A stretch of DNA of 64,000 bases from Microbacterium cremeum. Lineage in GTDB: Bacteria; Actinomycetota; Actinomycetes; Actinomycetales; Microbacteriaceae. The stretch covers positions 3,906,001-3,970,000 of the forward strand of contig NZ_CP063812.1 in NCBI RefSeq assembly GCF_015277855.1. The letters are read 5' to 3'. The notes beneath the pieces were generated by a model, which ran no database searches, was not told the origin of the DNA, and was given only the letters and a program-made list of their open reading frames with translations. Below are positions 11,501 through 19,058 of the stretch, piece after piece. Both the position numbers and the translations under genes were made by a program. The first letter of the stretch is position 1. Every line of letters begins with the position of its first letter.

Positions 11501-12974
11501 CCTCCACGTTGTTCTGCCACGACACCGTTCCGGTGGGGGGAGTGTCACCGTGCTGCCACGCCGGGTCGACCGAACGGTACGCGTCCGCCGTGGGCACGAA
11601 CACGTGCACGAGGATGCGTGTGCTGTCGTAGGGCGAGTTCGCGGGCTTGCTGACGGTCATCGGCCAGCCGTCGGCGCCGGCCGCCTCATCGATCGGGCAG
11701 GTGATGGTCCAGCCGCTGCGGGCGCTGATGTTGTCGGTGCGGCGATCCTCGCACAGGTACAGGACGGCGTTCGGGAACTTCGTCAACCGGTCCGTGAAGC
11801 TGATCGGCCACTCCAGGTCGGACCCGCCGGTGCCGCCGATGTTGTCGATGTCGATCCAGTACTGCACTCGGAATCCCGGCGTGAGTACTCCGTTGATGGT
11901 GCGGCTCGAGGCGAACGGTCCGGCCTGCAGGGACTTCTTCGCCTCCCACTCCGCCGTCCCGGTGACCTCGATCACGGGACCCTGGACGGTGCCCGATGCG
12001 GCGGCGTCGTCCTGGCCCGTGTAGGCGTGGGCCGTGACCTCGGCGAAGCCCGGGATCGGCGTGTTGTCGGCGAACCGGTACGCCAGTTGCACGGTGCCGA
12101 CGTTCGACGACATCGGCCCGAGGTTGCATACGACGGTGATGGAGCCGTCGGCGTTGGTCGTCGCGGATGACACCGGGTTCGCACCGTTCGCCGCCGCCAG
12201 GCACCCCGCGGGCAGTCCGTTCGTACCGGGCCCGGCGAGCTGGAGGGTCGAGTCCGCGACATCGCCCGGATCGTTCGGGTTCGGCACGGGGTTGATCGTC
12301 ATCTCGATCACGACGTTCGGCACGGTCACGCCCGTCGGCAGCCCGGTGAGCGACACCGAGTAGTTCTGCAGCACCGTGTCGCCGACGCGCACGATGCAGT
12401 TGTCGGGTCCGGTGTCCAGACCCGGTCCGGAGGTCGCATCGAAGGGCGGGGTGCCCGTCGTCGCGTAGCCCTCGCACGAGTTCGGGATCTCGAGCCGGTC
12501 GATCTCGAGGGTCGCGATCGGCTGCAGGCCGGCGTGCAGACTCGTCGCCTGTGTCGCACCCGTGATGGTCACCGGCCCGGTGATTCCGCGTTCGGGGTTG
12601 CCGGCCGTCGGCACCTCGGCCCGCACGAACACGTTCTGCCCCTCGGCGACGTCGGGGAAGCGATGCGCGCCCGGCGCGACCACCCGCACGTGGTAGCTGC
12701 CGTCGGCGACGTTGGCGAAGCTGTAGCCTCCGTTCGCCGCGGACGTGGTCGTGGCGACGACCGGGCCGGTCGGCGACGACAGCAGCTCGACGGTGACGCC
12801 GGACTTCACGGCCTCATCCGCGGTTCGCATGCCGTCGCGATTGACGTCAGCCCAGACGACTCCGCTGATGGCGCTCCCCGGGCCTGCGACCGCCGCGGGG
12901 ACCGCGACCGGCGCCAGTACGCCCAGCAGCAGTGCGAGCACCGCGACCGCTGCCGTAGAGATACGTGTCTTCAC
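5550..12974 (-). CDS. Giant LPxTG surface protein with SdrD-like and DUF11-like repeats
   Basis: About 2474 residues. The signal peptide (VKTRIS, hydrophobic core, cleavage near AAVA) is followed by an SdrD-like domain (GVVWADVNRDG), a long unclassified N-terminal region, a second SdrD-like domain with DRNGNGRFDGEEQG near residue 1515, and six DUF11-like repeats of about 125 residues from residue 1675. The C-terminus is a complete sortase signal: LPATGG near residue 2440, a hydrophobic helix and RRRRA. The protein should be covalently wall-anchored; no sortase gene lies in the window. The start at 12974 was chosen by matching the paralogue downstream; an in-frame GTG at 12983 is possible. The D-x-N-x-N-G motifs suggest calcium-binding rigid stalk domains. 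Adhesin or stalk function is inferred; the ligand is unknown. Confidence 0.9.
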   Translation of the reverse strand: MKTRISTAAVAVLALLLGVLAPVAVPAAVAGPGSAISGVVWADVNRDGMRTADEAVKSGVTVELLSSPTGPVVATTTSAANGGYSFANVADGSYHVRVVAPGAHRFPDVAEGQNVFVRAEVPTAGNPERGITGPVTITGATQATSLHAGLQPIATLEIDRLEIPNSCEGYATTGTPPFDATSGPGLDTGPDNCIVRVGDTVLQNYSVSLTGLPTGVTVPNVVIEMTINPVPNPNDPGDVADSTLQLAGPGTNGLPAGCLAAANGANPVSSATTNADGSITVVCNLGPMSSNVGTVQLAYRFADNTPIPGFAEVTAHAYTGQDDAAASGTVQGPVIEVTGTAEWEAKKSLQAGPFASSRTINGVLTPGFRVQYWIDIDNIGGTGGSDLEWPISFTDRLTKFPNAVLYLCEDRRTDNISARSGWTITCPIDEAAGADGWPMTVSKPANSPYDSTRILVHVFVPTADAYRSVDPAWQHGDTPPTGTVSWQNNVEDTDGWHMIGGQLNNPPGGVGPGFEAGWDGTIATGDNVVPSQFNITEPRWDLSKTNTGNVTFVDGSLDNNPLTPPVPGFQVVYQFRVDESNGNLLSTNLDNIAFKDFMPDWPDAVLTQCLWHSGNFNTGTPTCETGVQPADGWDMSFTPNANGNNTKTNTWQAFFFVPTPTVPDPCRANVSDTLSFRNEARSTEGWTADDWPMNNTGFEPGWDGTTATGNNVSTRTFNVRSTVSDCGTLTGNKQYEGIAGGLTNWNQFSIGDVVNSHVWTTASTTRISVTDPVVCDVFDVSVWRVSGNPLAPITGADPNPHLQARTATMNPGFDLNNYVIEYGVGSNTVDTQTGTGNGLDNSPNVTDARQCRDDEGPWTTDPAATFGADWRDEVNMVRVSPINAGHVEVGPFTLGLYVPLQSRWQYNGGPNAGEDIPQGVLLNNTGSWPETNQDGGIVYDDVSRQLAANLPITGYKYFTNEAGNAWADNTTVASGQRVQSWAGLEVDWNGIRNAGTARGVQAPGAEEAIGFPVDNPMVCDTFDVSVFQLDGPAWFTAQGRATASEYVIEYGVGTNAVDTQAGAPVGGLYPVDRTSLLGDNNGCREHDGPWHTDAAQFGADWRDRVNMVRIRAVEPDHVEHAAFRLDLKMFLRARGSYNGGPNDGEPLLTGIRLSNIGGWSTGPRGDGWTTMQQELRFQGLRLIVAKNVGQATYLPGQDAIWNLSVGVNNAPIGAIVENLRLVDTVPIGLIYNEACTQSRLPAGVTVSYNAATREVTFVLGDITTTAANYWIRTGATALQLCATLETVAQPGDTYVNQVQAFSNSAENAPTATATTTATGSGQLGLVKNVDKAFVASGETYTWSLDWANTSTVISFQPTDLIDVLPWNGDGDPAAGSARGQYASAYEGLSELTGPLAQPMYVRGGMGEVAGTWYYSVADPSTLNHDPRDASNADPAAPGGTWRTAAEITDFADVTAVRFVATEWLGTGARVRALIPMVSTSDDLNNVYVNRAMIFSGTFPNQPLLSNEPYVLMPGFTLGDLVWLDRNGNGRFDGEEQGIAGVDIEVRNQDGDVVATTTTDAQGRWSVTRIPAGVYTVHIPAEMFGDGGPLETYVVRTVGSGSSDIPNENSDNNNTATPDPRATGLTSTPVTLAYRYEDDRLIGADGPSGDDVAQLAPPLFPDAFSTFTVDLALLPGPSVDIEKSTNGQDADTPTGPNVAVGGEVRWTYVVTNTGDVDLTNVTVTDDQVDDAAIDCDGTGSNVVPGPLAPEASFTCVATGTATPGQYANTGTVTGFDPAQVAVTDEDPSHYFGAEPSVDIEKATNGQDADTPTGPLVTVGGAVRWTYVVTNTGNVPLTNITMTDDMVAAEDIDCAGSGSNVVAGPLAAGASVTCVANGTADTGQYANLGTVVASGPETTDVDGNPVAADEVGDEDLSHYLGIQPAVELEKATNGQDADTPTGPNVAAGGDVRWTYVVTNTGDTALTDVTVTDDRIAAADIDCDDTGSNVIPGPLAPGASFTCVAEATAVEGQYANLGTVTGTAPATTDVDGNTVAGQQVNDDDPSHYFGIAPGIDIEKATNGQDADTPTGPFVAVGGDVRWTYVVTNTGNVPLTDVTVTDDQVAAADIDCAGTGSNVIPGPLEAEASVTCVATGTATAGQYANLGSVTGVGPQTTDVNGNPVTGVTVDDEDASHYFGASPAVDIEKSTNGEDADEPTGPFVPVGGTVEWRYVVTNTGDVPLTNVTVTDDMIAASEIDCAETGTNVIPGTLAPGDGYVCLATGTAVPGQYANLGTVTGTGPDTTGVDGGIVPGDPVTDGDLSHYFGADPAVDIEKSTNGQDADTAPGVALAVGAVVEWTYVVTNTGNVPLTNLTVTDDRIAASEIWCGDTESNVVAGPLEPGESFTCNAFGVAVAGQYVNVGGVSAEVPALGTTVTDDDLSHYIAPAPSATPPPPVPPAPAALPATGGSLPVLPIVGGALVILLGLMLVATGRRRRA
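5700..7960 (-). repeat. Six tandem DUF11-like repeat units (about 385 bp each)
   Basis: The region codes for six consecutive repeats, each opening with a D-I-E-K-[SA]-T-N-G-Q-D-A-D-type motif and closing with a D-x-S-H-Y-[FIL] motif. The same unit recurs at 1-1260 in the neighbouring paralogue, four copies visible. Nucleotide similarity between units is high, so copy number may vary between strains and short-read assemblies may collapse here. Confidence 0.85.
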
Positions 12975-13156
12975 AGCATCCACCCCCGTCCGCGCCCGAA
13001 CCGTGGAGCGGTTCGCTGCGGCCTTTCGGGGGACCCCCTGAGTCTTTCCCGACGGGCCGACGCTTCGGCGCTTGAATCCACCGTGGCCACTCCCCCCAGG
13101 AGGGGTCATCACCTAGATGGAATGAAATGCCTGGTCGGGGCGGTGCGAGCTCGCCC
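12975..13156 (-). promoter_or_regulatory. Leader region upstream of the giant surface protein operon
   Basis: The 180 bases between the cation transporter stop and the adhesin start hold no gene. They contain several short GC-rich inverted repeats (for example GGGGGACCCCC at 13028-13038 and CCCC/GGGG arms near 13093-13106), so the mRNA leader may fold. I could not match it to a known riboswitch class, and no confident -35/-10 pair is visible. Confidence 0.3.
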
Positions 13157-13828
13157 TCAGTGCTCGCCCTCGTCGTCCTCGTCGTCCTCGTCGCCCTCGT
13201 CGTCGAGGAGCATTCCGACCGAGGTGGCGCACGCGTCGCCGCGCCAAGCCTCGACGCCCTCCCGCACCGCGAATCCCGCGATGACGAGCCCGGCGATCGC
13301 GTCGACCCACCACCATCCGAATGCGCTGTTGAGGACGAGTCCCACGAGCACGGCGACAGAGAGGTAGGCGCAGAGAAGAGTCTGCTTCGAGTCGGCGACC
13401 GCCGTCGCCGATCCGAGTTCTCGCCCGGCACGCCGTTCGGCGAGGGAGAGGAACGGCATGACGACGACGCTGAGCGCCGTGATGCCGATCCCGAGAGGCG
13501 AGTGCTCGACGTCGACGCGCGCGATCAGCGCGATCAGTGAACTCGCCGTGACGTATGCCGCGAGCGCGAAGAAGGCGGCGGCGATGACCCGCAGCGTGCC
13601 CTTCTCCCAGCGTTCCGGTCGACGACGCGTGAACTGCCAGGCGACGGCGGCCGCCGAGAGCACCTCGATGGTCGAGTCCAGTCCGAAGGCGATGAGGGCG
13701 ACGGAGGATGCCGCGGTCCCGGCCGCGATCGCCACGATGGCTTCGACGAGGTTGTAGCCGATCGTCGCCGCGACGATCCAGCGGATCCGCCGCTGGAGGA
13801 CGCTGCGGCGCTCGGCGCTGAGTGCCAT
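13157..13828 (-). CDS. CDF-like cation transporter
   Basis: 223 residues with about six hydrophobic segments. The second segment holds an FGLDSTIEV motif and the fifth an ADSKQTLLCAYLS motif, positions where cation diffusion facilitators carry metal-binding acidic residues. The family normally exports divalent cations from the cytoplasm. The usual cytoplasmic domain is reduced to a short, very acidic tail (DDEGDEDDEDDEGEH). The ATG at 13828 was preferred to an upstream in-frame start because it begins just after the stop of the CmtR-like regulator (20-bp gap). Cotranscription with that regulator suggests a role in exporting the metal it senses, possibly cadmium, lead or zinc; substrate is inferred. 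Confidence 0.75.
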   Translation of the reverse strand: MALSAERRSVLQRRIRWIVAATIGYNLVEAIVAIAAGTAASSVALIAFGLDSTIEVLSAAAVAWQFTRRRPERWEKGTLRVIAAAFFALAAYVTASSLIALIARVDVEHSPLGIGITALSVVVMPFLSLAERRAGRELGSATAVADSKQTLLCAYLSVAVLVGLVLNSAFGWWWVDAIAGLVIAGFAVREGVEAWRGDACATSVGMLLDDEGDEDDEDDEGEH

Positions 13829-13848
13829 CGGGGTGGCGGGCCCGCCGG

Positions 13849-14184
13849 TCACGCGTGGCACTCGCAGTCGACGTCGAGGCACGGCGCACCCTCGTCCACG
13901 GCGACGACGGCCTCGAGCAGCTGTCGCATGCCGACTGCGAGGTGCGGATCGGCGGTCTCGTACTGCGTGCGCCGCCCTTCGGGCGTGGCGACGATGAGCC
14001 CGCAGCCGCGAAGACAGGCGAGGTGGTTTGAGACGTTCGTGCGCGTGAGGCCGAGTTCGCGGGCGAGCTCGGCCGGGTAGCCGGGCCCCTCGAGCAGCGT
14101 CAGCAGGATGCGGGAGCGCGTCGGGTCGGCCATCGCACGGCCGAGTCGGTTCATCACGTCGAGGCGCGAAGCAATGGTCAGCAC
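13849..14184 (-). CDS. cmtR: CmtR-like ArsR-family metal-sensing repressor
   Basis: 111 residues with the ArsR winged-helix core (DPTRSRILLTLL, then LTRTNVSNHLACLRGCGL as recognition helix). Cysteines fall at 57, 61 and 102, the positions of the Cd(II)/Pb(II) ligands of mycobacterial CmtR, and more thiols and a histidine follow (C107, C109, H110). In this family, metal binding releases the repressor from the operator. It heads a two-gene operon with the cation transporter, consistent with autoregulated efflux. The extra C-terminal CxC-His may add a ligand or alter selectivity. The short region upstream (14185-14252) should hold the operator, but I saw no convincing palindrome. Confidence 0.88.
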   Translation of the reverse strand: MLTIASRLDVMNRLGRAMADPTRSRILLTLLEGPGYPAELARELGLTRTNVSNHLACLRGCGLIVATPEGRRTQYETADPHLAVGMRQLLEAVVAVDEGAPCLDVDCECHA

Positions 14185-14252
14185 TCGCTGACTATACAGT
14201 CTTGGCTGACCCGTCTGCCAGCCGGCGCGTACGGTGTGCAGTGCGGGCGTCG

Positions 14253-14927
14253 CTATGCGGAGGTTCGCAAGGGCTCGAGAGCGGCGAGGACGAGATCGAG
14301 GCCGAAGATGAACTCATCCGCCGGGTCGTAGCCGGCGGCGAGGAGCGCTGCGGCGGACTCGTTGAGGTAGGGGAATTCGTCAGCAGGAAGCTGGGGCAGG
14401 TAGACGCCCTCGGTCAGGTCCGCGAGTTCGTCGGCGGTGTCGAACGGCAGGCTGGCTTCTTGCAGGACGAAACCGTAGACATAGCTGTCGAGCAGCCAGT
14501 TGGCGTGCGTCGCCATCACGACCGAGAAGCCGGCCTTTCGCAGGCACGCGGTGACAGCTTCGCGGTGGCGGAGGTTCGCAGGCCCCGGCGACGTGCGCGA
14601 CTCCATCAGGCCGATGGCCCACGGGTGGGCCACGAGAACCTGCCGGGCGGATACCGCCCGGCGTCGCATCGCCGACTGCCAGTCGGTCGCTTCGGAAGGC
14701 AGCTCGATCTCTTCGAACACCCGGTCGATCATGGCGTCGAGCAGCTCGTCCTTGTTCGCCACGTAGTGGTAAAGCGACATGGCGCCCGCATCGAGCACGC
14801 CGGCCAGCCGGCGCATGCTCAGCCCGTCGACTCCCTCGCTGTCGGCGAGCCGGAGCGCCTCGACCACCACCCGCTGCTTGCTCAGCCCGGCGTCTGACGC
14901 GCCCCGGCGTTGTTCCCTCGCAGACAC
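14253..14927 (-). CDS. TetR-family transcriptional repressor
   Basis: 224 residues. The N-terminal helix-turn-helix contains LSMRRLAGVLDAGAMSLYHYV followed by KDELLDAMIDRVF, a classic TetR pattern, and the C-terminal half resembles the TetR_C ligand-binding fold. The GTG at 14927 was chosen because a strong GAGGAGG lies just upstream; the longer open frame reads through the intergenic operator. It is divergent from a small membrane protein, and the shared 105-bp region contains three GTAC-N3-GTAC elements. It therefore probably represses both itself and that gene; the inducing ligand is unknown. Confidence 0.85.
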   Translation of the reverse strand: MSAREQRRGASDAGLSKQRVVVEALRLADSEGVDGLSMRRLAGVLDAGAMSLYHYVANKDELLDAMIDRVFEEIELPSEATDWQSAMRRRAVSARQVLVAHPWAIGLMESRTSPGPANLRHREAVTACLRKAGFSVVMATHANWLLDSYVYGFVLQEASLPFDTADELADLTEGVYLPQLPADEFPYLNESAAALLAAGYDPADEFIFGLDLVLAALEPLRTSA

Positions 14928-14952
14928 AGGCCTCCTCGCTCGCTCGAACGGC

Positions 14953-15005
14953 TTGACAATCGTACAGCGTACGGCCATAGTACAGCGTACGACGTACGGT
15001 GTACG
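14953..15005 (+). promoter_or_regulatory. Promoter with three GTAC-N3-GTAC operator elements
   Basis: A plus-strand promoter reads TTGACA (14953-14958), a 17-nt spacer, then CATAGT (14976-14981). Elements of the form GTAC-N3-GTAC occur at 14962-14972, 14980-14990 and 14994-15004. One fills the spacer, one overlaps the -10 end and one lies over the start region, so a bound TetR protein would block transcription of the DUF6326-like gene. The divergent TetR gene is the obvious candidate regulator. Confidence 0.75.
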
Positions 15006-15031
15006 AAGAACTCGAGAAGGAAGAAGAACCG

Positions 15032-15523
15032 ATGACCCTCCGAACGAAGACCTCGCACCCGCTCGAGAACCCGCCGGTCTCCGTGCAGGCCAAGCTCGCC
15101 GCCGCATGGACGAGCTTCATGTTCCTCTACGTCTACGTCGACGTCGTCAACTTCTACAAGCCCGGCGTCGTCGACGACATCCTGAAGGGCCGCGTGTGGG
15201 AGTTCGACGTCAGCTCGACGTTGCTGACGATCTTCCTCGTCTCCGTGACGATCCCCGCCGTGATGGTGATGCTGTCCATGACGCTGCCCGCCCGGGTGAA
15301 CCGCGTCACGAACCTCGTCGTCGCCTCACTCCTCATCCCCTACTCGGTGTTCAACGCGGCAGGGGAGACCTGGGAGTGGGCGTTCTTCTACGGCCTCTCC
15401 ATCGGAGTCGAGCTGCTGCTCCTGGCCTTCATCCTGCGCACCGCGTGGACCTGGCCTCGAACCGCCGCCGTCCCCGCCATGGTGCCTGCGACGACTGACC
15501 TGCGCCACGACCTTCGACAGTAG
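15032..15523 (+). CDS. DUF6326-like small integral membrane protein
   Basis: 163 residues with four predicted membrane helices (for example SFMFLYVYVDVVNFY, LLTIFLVSVTIPAVMVML and FFYGLSIGVELLLLAFIL). The ATG at 15032 follows AGAAGGAAGAAG; an earlier in-frame ATG lies within the operator region and was rejected. It resembles a family of four-helix proteins of unknown function often found beside TetR regulators in actinobacteria. Its control by the divergent TetR repressor suggests a stress or drug-response role, which is inference only. Confidence 0.75.
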   Translation: MTLRTKTSHPLENPPVSVQAKLAAAWTSFMFLYVYVDVVNFYKPGVVDDILKGRVWEFDVSSTLLTIFLVSVTIPAVMVMLSMTLPARVNRVTNLVVASLLIPYSVFNAAGETWEWAFFYGLSIGVELLLLAFILRTAWTWPRTAAVPAMVPATTDLRHDLRQ

Positions 15524-15572
15524 GTCGCGGAGCAGGCCTCAGCGCGGGAGTGCTCGCGGCGAGATGCGGAGC

Positions 15573-16811
15573 CTATGCCGTCCAGGACGATCGGCCGAAG
15601 CGCTCCCAGCGCTCGACGACGCGCGGGGACGCGGCATCCGTTCCTGGTTCGTACACCGCGCGGCCCTCGATGAACACGCGCTCGACGTGCGAATCGACCG
15701 CGAGCGGGTCTCCCGACCACACCACGATGTCGCCGTCTCGGCCGACGTCGAGGGCGCCGACGCGCTCGTCGAGTCGCAGGATCTCGGCCGGGTTCGTCGT
15801 CAGCGCCTGCAGCGCCGTCGCCGACGGCAGACCTTCGCGCACCGCGAGGATGGCCTGCAGCCGGATGTGGTCGATGGGCACGACGGGGTGGTCGGTCGTG
15901 ATCGCGACCTTCACGCCTGCCTCGGCGATCAGCGCGAGGTTTCCGATCGCCCGGTCGCGCAGCTCGACCTTCGACCGCGAGGTCAGCATCGGGCCGAAGA
16001 TCACCGGGATCTGCTTCTCCGCCAGCACGTCTGCGATCTTGTGCGCCTCGGTCCCGTGGTTCACGACCAGCGTGTAGCCGAACTCCTCGGCGATGCGGAT
16101 CGCCGTCGCGATGTCGTCGTGCCGGTGGCAGTGCTGATCCCACACCAGCTCGCCGGCCAGCACCGCGGCCAGGGTCTCTTTTCCGAGGTCGCGCTCGAAC
16201 GGCTCGCCCTTCTCGGTGGCCGCGTCCCGCTTCTCGGCATAGGTGCGGGCCGCGACGAACGCTTCGCGGAGGACGGATGCCACGCCCAGGCGTGTCGACG
16301 GAGTCTGCTTCTTGTCGCCGTACACGCGCTTCGGATTCTCGCCGAGCGCGGACTTGACCGACACGTCGGCGGCGAGGATCTGCTCGTCGACGGTGCGTCC
16401 GCCCCACGTCTTGATCGCGACGGTACGTCCGCCGATGGGGTTGCCCGATCCGGGCTTGACGACGGCCGTGGTCACTCCGCCGCGCAGGGCGTCGCGGAAC
16501 CCGACCTCCTCGATGTCGATCCCGTCGAGGGCGCGGAAGCGCGCGCCGTTCGGGTCGGTCATCTCGTTGGTGTCTTCACCCGACCAGCCCTCGCCGTCTT
16601 CGTGCACGCCGAGGTGCCCGTGCGACTCGACGAATCCGGGAACCACCCAGCGACCTGAGGCGTCGACGATGTGCGCTCCGTCGGGCACCGGGGTCTCGGG
16701 CCCGCCGATCGCGGTGATGACGCCGTCCGTGACGACCACGGTGCCGCCGGGGATCGGGTCGGAGCTGACGGGAACGAGGTGACCGCCGGTCACGGCGAGG
16801 ATGCGAGCCAT
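15573..16811 (-). CDS. Amidohydrolase, imidazolonepropionase-like
   Basis: 412 residues with the layout of metal-dependent hydrolases: an N-terminal beta-sandwich strand, the metal motif HGHLG near residue 64 after WVVPGFVES, further metal-site histidines in QHCHRHDD and VVNHGTEAHK, and a catalytic Asp in ITTDHP. The C-terminal GDIVVWSGDPL is typical of imidazolonepropionase/prolidase-like amidohydrolases. It would hydrolyse a cyclic amide, imide or dipeptide-like substrate in the cytoplasm; the substrate is unknown. A GGAGG-type site precedes the ATG. It begins 10 bp after the ECF ATPase gene and could be read through from that operon. Confidence 0.85.
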   Translation of the reverse strand: MARILAVTGGHLVPVSSDPIPGGTVVVTDGVITAIGGPETPVPDGAHIVDASGRWVVPGFVESHGHLGVHEDGEGWSGEDTNEMTDPNGARFRALDGIDIEEVGFRDALRGGVTTAVVKPGSGNPIGGRTVAIKTWGGRTVDEQILAADVSVKSALGENPKRVYGDKKQTPSTRLGVASVLREAFVAARTYAEKRDAATEKGEPFERDLGKETLAAVLAGELVWDQHCHRHDDIATAIRIAEEFGYTLVVNHGTEAHKIADVLAEKQIPVIFGPMLTSRSKVELRDRAIGNLALIAEAGVKVAITTDHPVVPIDHIRLQAILAVREGLPSATALQALTTNPAEILRLDERVGALDVGRDGDIVVWSGDPLAVDSHVERVFIEGRAVYEPGTDAASPRVVERWERFGRSSWTA

Positions 16812-16820
16812 TCCTCCAAC

Positions 16821-18338
16821 CTACGATGCGCGACCCGGGGGAGTCGTCGAGCCGAGCGGGCGGCACCGCGCCTCCTGCGCCGATCGATCTTCCGTGGACG
16901 GCCCCCACCGGGCATGCGGTGGGGAGAGAATGAGCTGTCGATCCGCCGCCAGCGCGAGCAGGTCGTCGTCGTGGCTGATGAGAATCACCACGGCACCGTC
17001 AGCGGCGACCTGCCGGATCTGCTCAGAGATGGAGGCGAGGTGACGGCGGTCGACGCCCGAACTGGGCTCGTCGAAGATCACGATCCTCCGCCCCGCGACG
17101 CGCGCGGCCGCCAACACCAGGCGTTGCTGCTGACCGCCCGACAGCGAGAGCGGGTGACGGTCGGCCAGATGGTCGAGATCCAGGGCCTTCAGCATGTCGC
17201 GCACGCCGGTAGCGGACCCAGCATCCGCACGTGCCAACTCGATCTCGGCACGCACGCTATCGGTGAACAGCTGTCGCTGCGCGTCCTGCATGACGACCGC
17301 CGTGGCCCGCTGACGCGCGCCACGGTTGAGGACTCTCCCGTCGAGGCGCACGGTGCCGCTGCTGCGCTGCAGCCCGGACACGACGCGGCCGAGCGTCGAC
17401 TTCCCGGCTCCGTTCACGCCGGTGATGGCGTTGACGGATCCGGCGTTGAACATGAGGCGGTCGATCTCGAGCACGAGCCGGCCGCCGAGCCGGCAGCGGA
17501 TTCCGTCGAGCTCGAGCGTCCCGGGTGAGATGCTGCCCGCCGGCGCAGGTGAGGCGATGCTCGCCCCGGCGGCCGGCAGCAACGGGAGCTCCGGCGTCGC
17601 GACCTCACCGCGTAGGCCCTCGGCCTTGAGGGTCTCGTCGGACACACCCCGAAACTGCTCCGCCGTCCACTCCCGGTCGATGCGCCCGTCACGCATGACG
17701 ATGACACGGTCCACCAAATGCTCCAGGTACCGCAGGCGATGCTCGGCGACGACGATCGTCACCCCGTCGGCTTTGAGCGCCCCGAGGGTGTCGGCGAGTC
17801 GGTGCACGGCGTCGGCCGAGAGATTGGAGCTGGGCTCATCGAGCAGGAGCACCTTGGGCTCATGCGCCGTCGCCGCGGCGATGGCGACCTGCTGCTGCTG
17901 ACCGCCTGAAAGCTGCTGCAGGCGCTGCCCCAGCGGCACCGCGCCGGCAAGGCGCTGCATCAGCGCGTCGACCCGCTCGCGCATTCGGGCGACGGGAAAG
18001 CCGAGGTTCTCCATCGCGAAGGCGAGCTCCTCGCGCGCGCTGTCGGTGAAGAACTGGCGGCGCGGATGCTGAAGCACGGTGCCCGAGAGCGCTCCGATCT
18101 CGTCCAGCTCGGCGCCGGTGGTCGCAATCCCGCCGACGAACGCCGTGCCGGTGAGCACCCCTGCGTCGTGAAAGTGAGGAATGAGCCCGTTCATGACACG
18201 GAGCGCGGTCGACTTTCCGGACCCGCTCGCGCCGCACAGAACGACGAACTCGCCGGGCCGAACGTGCAGATCGAGATCGCTGAGGCTCGGTGTCTCGGCG
18301 TGCGGATACGACCACGTGAGTTGTTCGAGTCGGATCAT
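16821..18338 (-). CDS. ECF transporter fused A1-A2 ATPase
   Basis: 505 residues containing two ABC ATPase domains in tandem. The first has Walker A GASGSGKST, signature LSGGQQQQ and Walker B VLLLDEPSS; the second has GVNGAGKST, LSGGQQQR and IVIFDEPSS. This is the fused EcfA form common in actinobacteria. The ATG at 18338 overlaps the EcfT stop by 4 bp (ATGA), which fixes the start. It powers group II energy-coupling-factor uptake together with the EcfT and S-component genes directly upstream. Both domains keep all catalytic motifs. Confidence 0.93.
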   Translation of the reverse strand: MIRLEQLTWSYPHAETPSLSDLDLHVRPGEFVVLCGASGSGKSTALRVMNGLIPHFHDAGVLTGTAFVGGIATTGAELDEIGALSGTVLQHPRRQFFTDSAREELAFAMENLGFPVARMRERVDALMQRLAGAVPLGQRLQQLSGGQQQQVAIAAATAHEPKVLLLDEPSSNLSADAVHRLADTLGALKADGVTIVVAEHRLRYLEHLVDRVIVMRDGRIDREWTAEQFRGVSDETLKAEGLRGEVATPELPLLPAAGASIASPAPAGSISPGTLELDGIRCRLGGRLVLEIDRLMFNAGSVNAITGVNGAGKSTLGRVVSGLQRSSGTVRLDGRVLNRGARQRATAVVMQDAQRQLFTDSVRAEIELARADAGSATGVRDMLKALDLDHLADRHPLSLSGGQQQRLVLAAARVAGRRIVIFDEPSSGVDRRHLASISEQIRQVAADGAVVILISHDDDLLALAADRQLILSPPHARWGPSTEDRSAQEARCRPLGSTTPPGRAS

Positions 18339-19039
18339 GCGAGTGGCGAGGGCAGGGTCAGGCTCGCGGTCGCGAGCACGGCGGCGGTGAGCGTCAGGGT
18401 GAGATCGGCGATGCCGAATCGGGGTGGGTCGAGCGTCGTGGGCGTGCGGCGGGCGCCGAGTCCGCGCAGGATCGCCGAAGCCGACAGATCGTCGCTGGCG
18501 CGCAGGCTCGCGGCGATCATCGGGACGGTGAAGCGTTCGAGGCTCAGGATCGGATGCCGCACGAGTCCTCCAGCGCCCACGAGTCCCCGAAGGCGCATGG
18601 CATCCAGCACGGCGGCCGCCTCGCCGGCGACCACGGGGAAGAAGCGCATCATGACGGCGAGCGTCACCGCGATGGCACGGGGCATCCGCCATGCCCGCAG
18701 GGCTGCACTGAGCTTCGTGGGCGACGTCGTCGCAATGAGGTGCATCCCGACGCCGATCGCTGCGACGAACCTGATCAGGTATGTGCACGCCAGCGAGAGG
18801 ACCGCGGTGAACGGGTTCACCCACAGCAGCGGCAGGATCCAGCCGAGCAGCCACATGACGGCCGCCGTCGCGATGAGTCCTCCCACTCGTCCCCACGCCC
18901 CCTCCCAAGCAGCGAGGCCGGCCGCCAGGGCGAGGGCGGCCGGGACGAACAGCAGCCCGCCGGGGCTCATCACGAGCGCGCTCACCACGATGACGAGCAC
19001 GATCTTGGTGCGAGGGTCCAAGCCGGGTCGGCCGGTCAC
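18335..19039 (-). CDS. ecfT: ECF transporter transmembrane coupling protein EcfT
   Basis: 234 residues, CbiQ/EcfT family, with about five hydrophobic helices and the coupling-helix signature in ASAILRGLGARR (an A-R-G-like motif that contacts the ATPase). EcfT joins the ATPase dimer to the substrate-specific S component. It lies between the S-component gene (19 bp upstream) and the ATPase gene (4-bp overlap), so a full importer is encoded. Confidence 0.9.
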   Translation of the reverse strand: MTGRPGLDPRTKIVLVIVVSALVMSPGGLLFVPAALALAAGLAAWEGAWGRVGGLIATAAVMWLLGWILPLLWVNPFTAVLSLACTYLIRFVAAIGVGMHLIATTSPTKLSAALRAWRMPRAIAVTLAVMMRFFPVVAGEAAAVLDAMRLRGLVGAGGLVRHPILSLERFTVPMIAASLRASDDLSASAILRGLGARRTPTTLDPPRFGIADLTLTLTAAVLATASLTLPSPLA

Positions 19040-19058
19040 AGCGATCGAGACCGGAACG

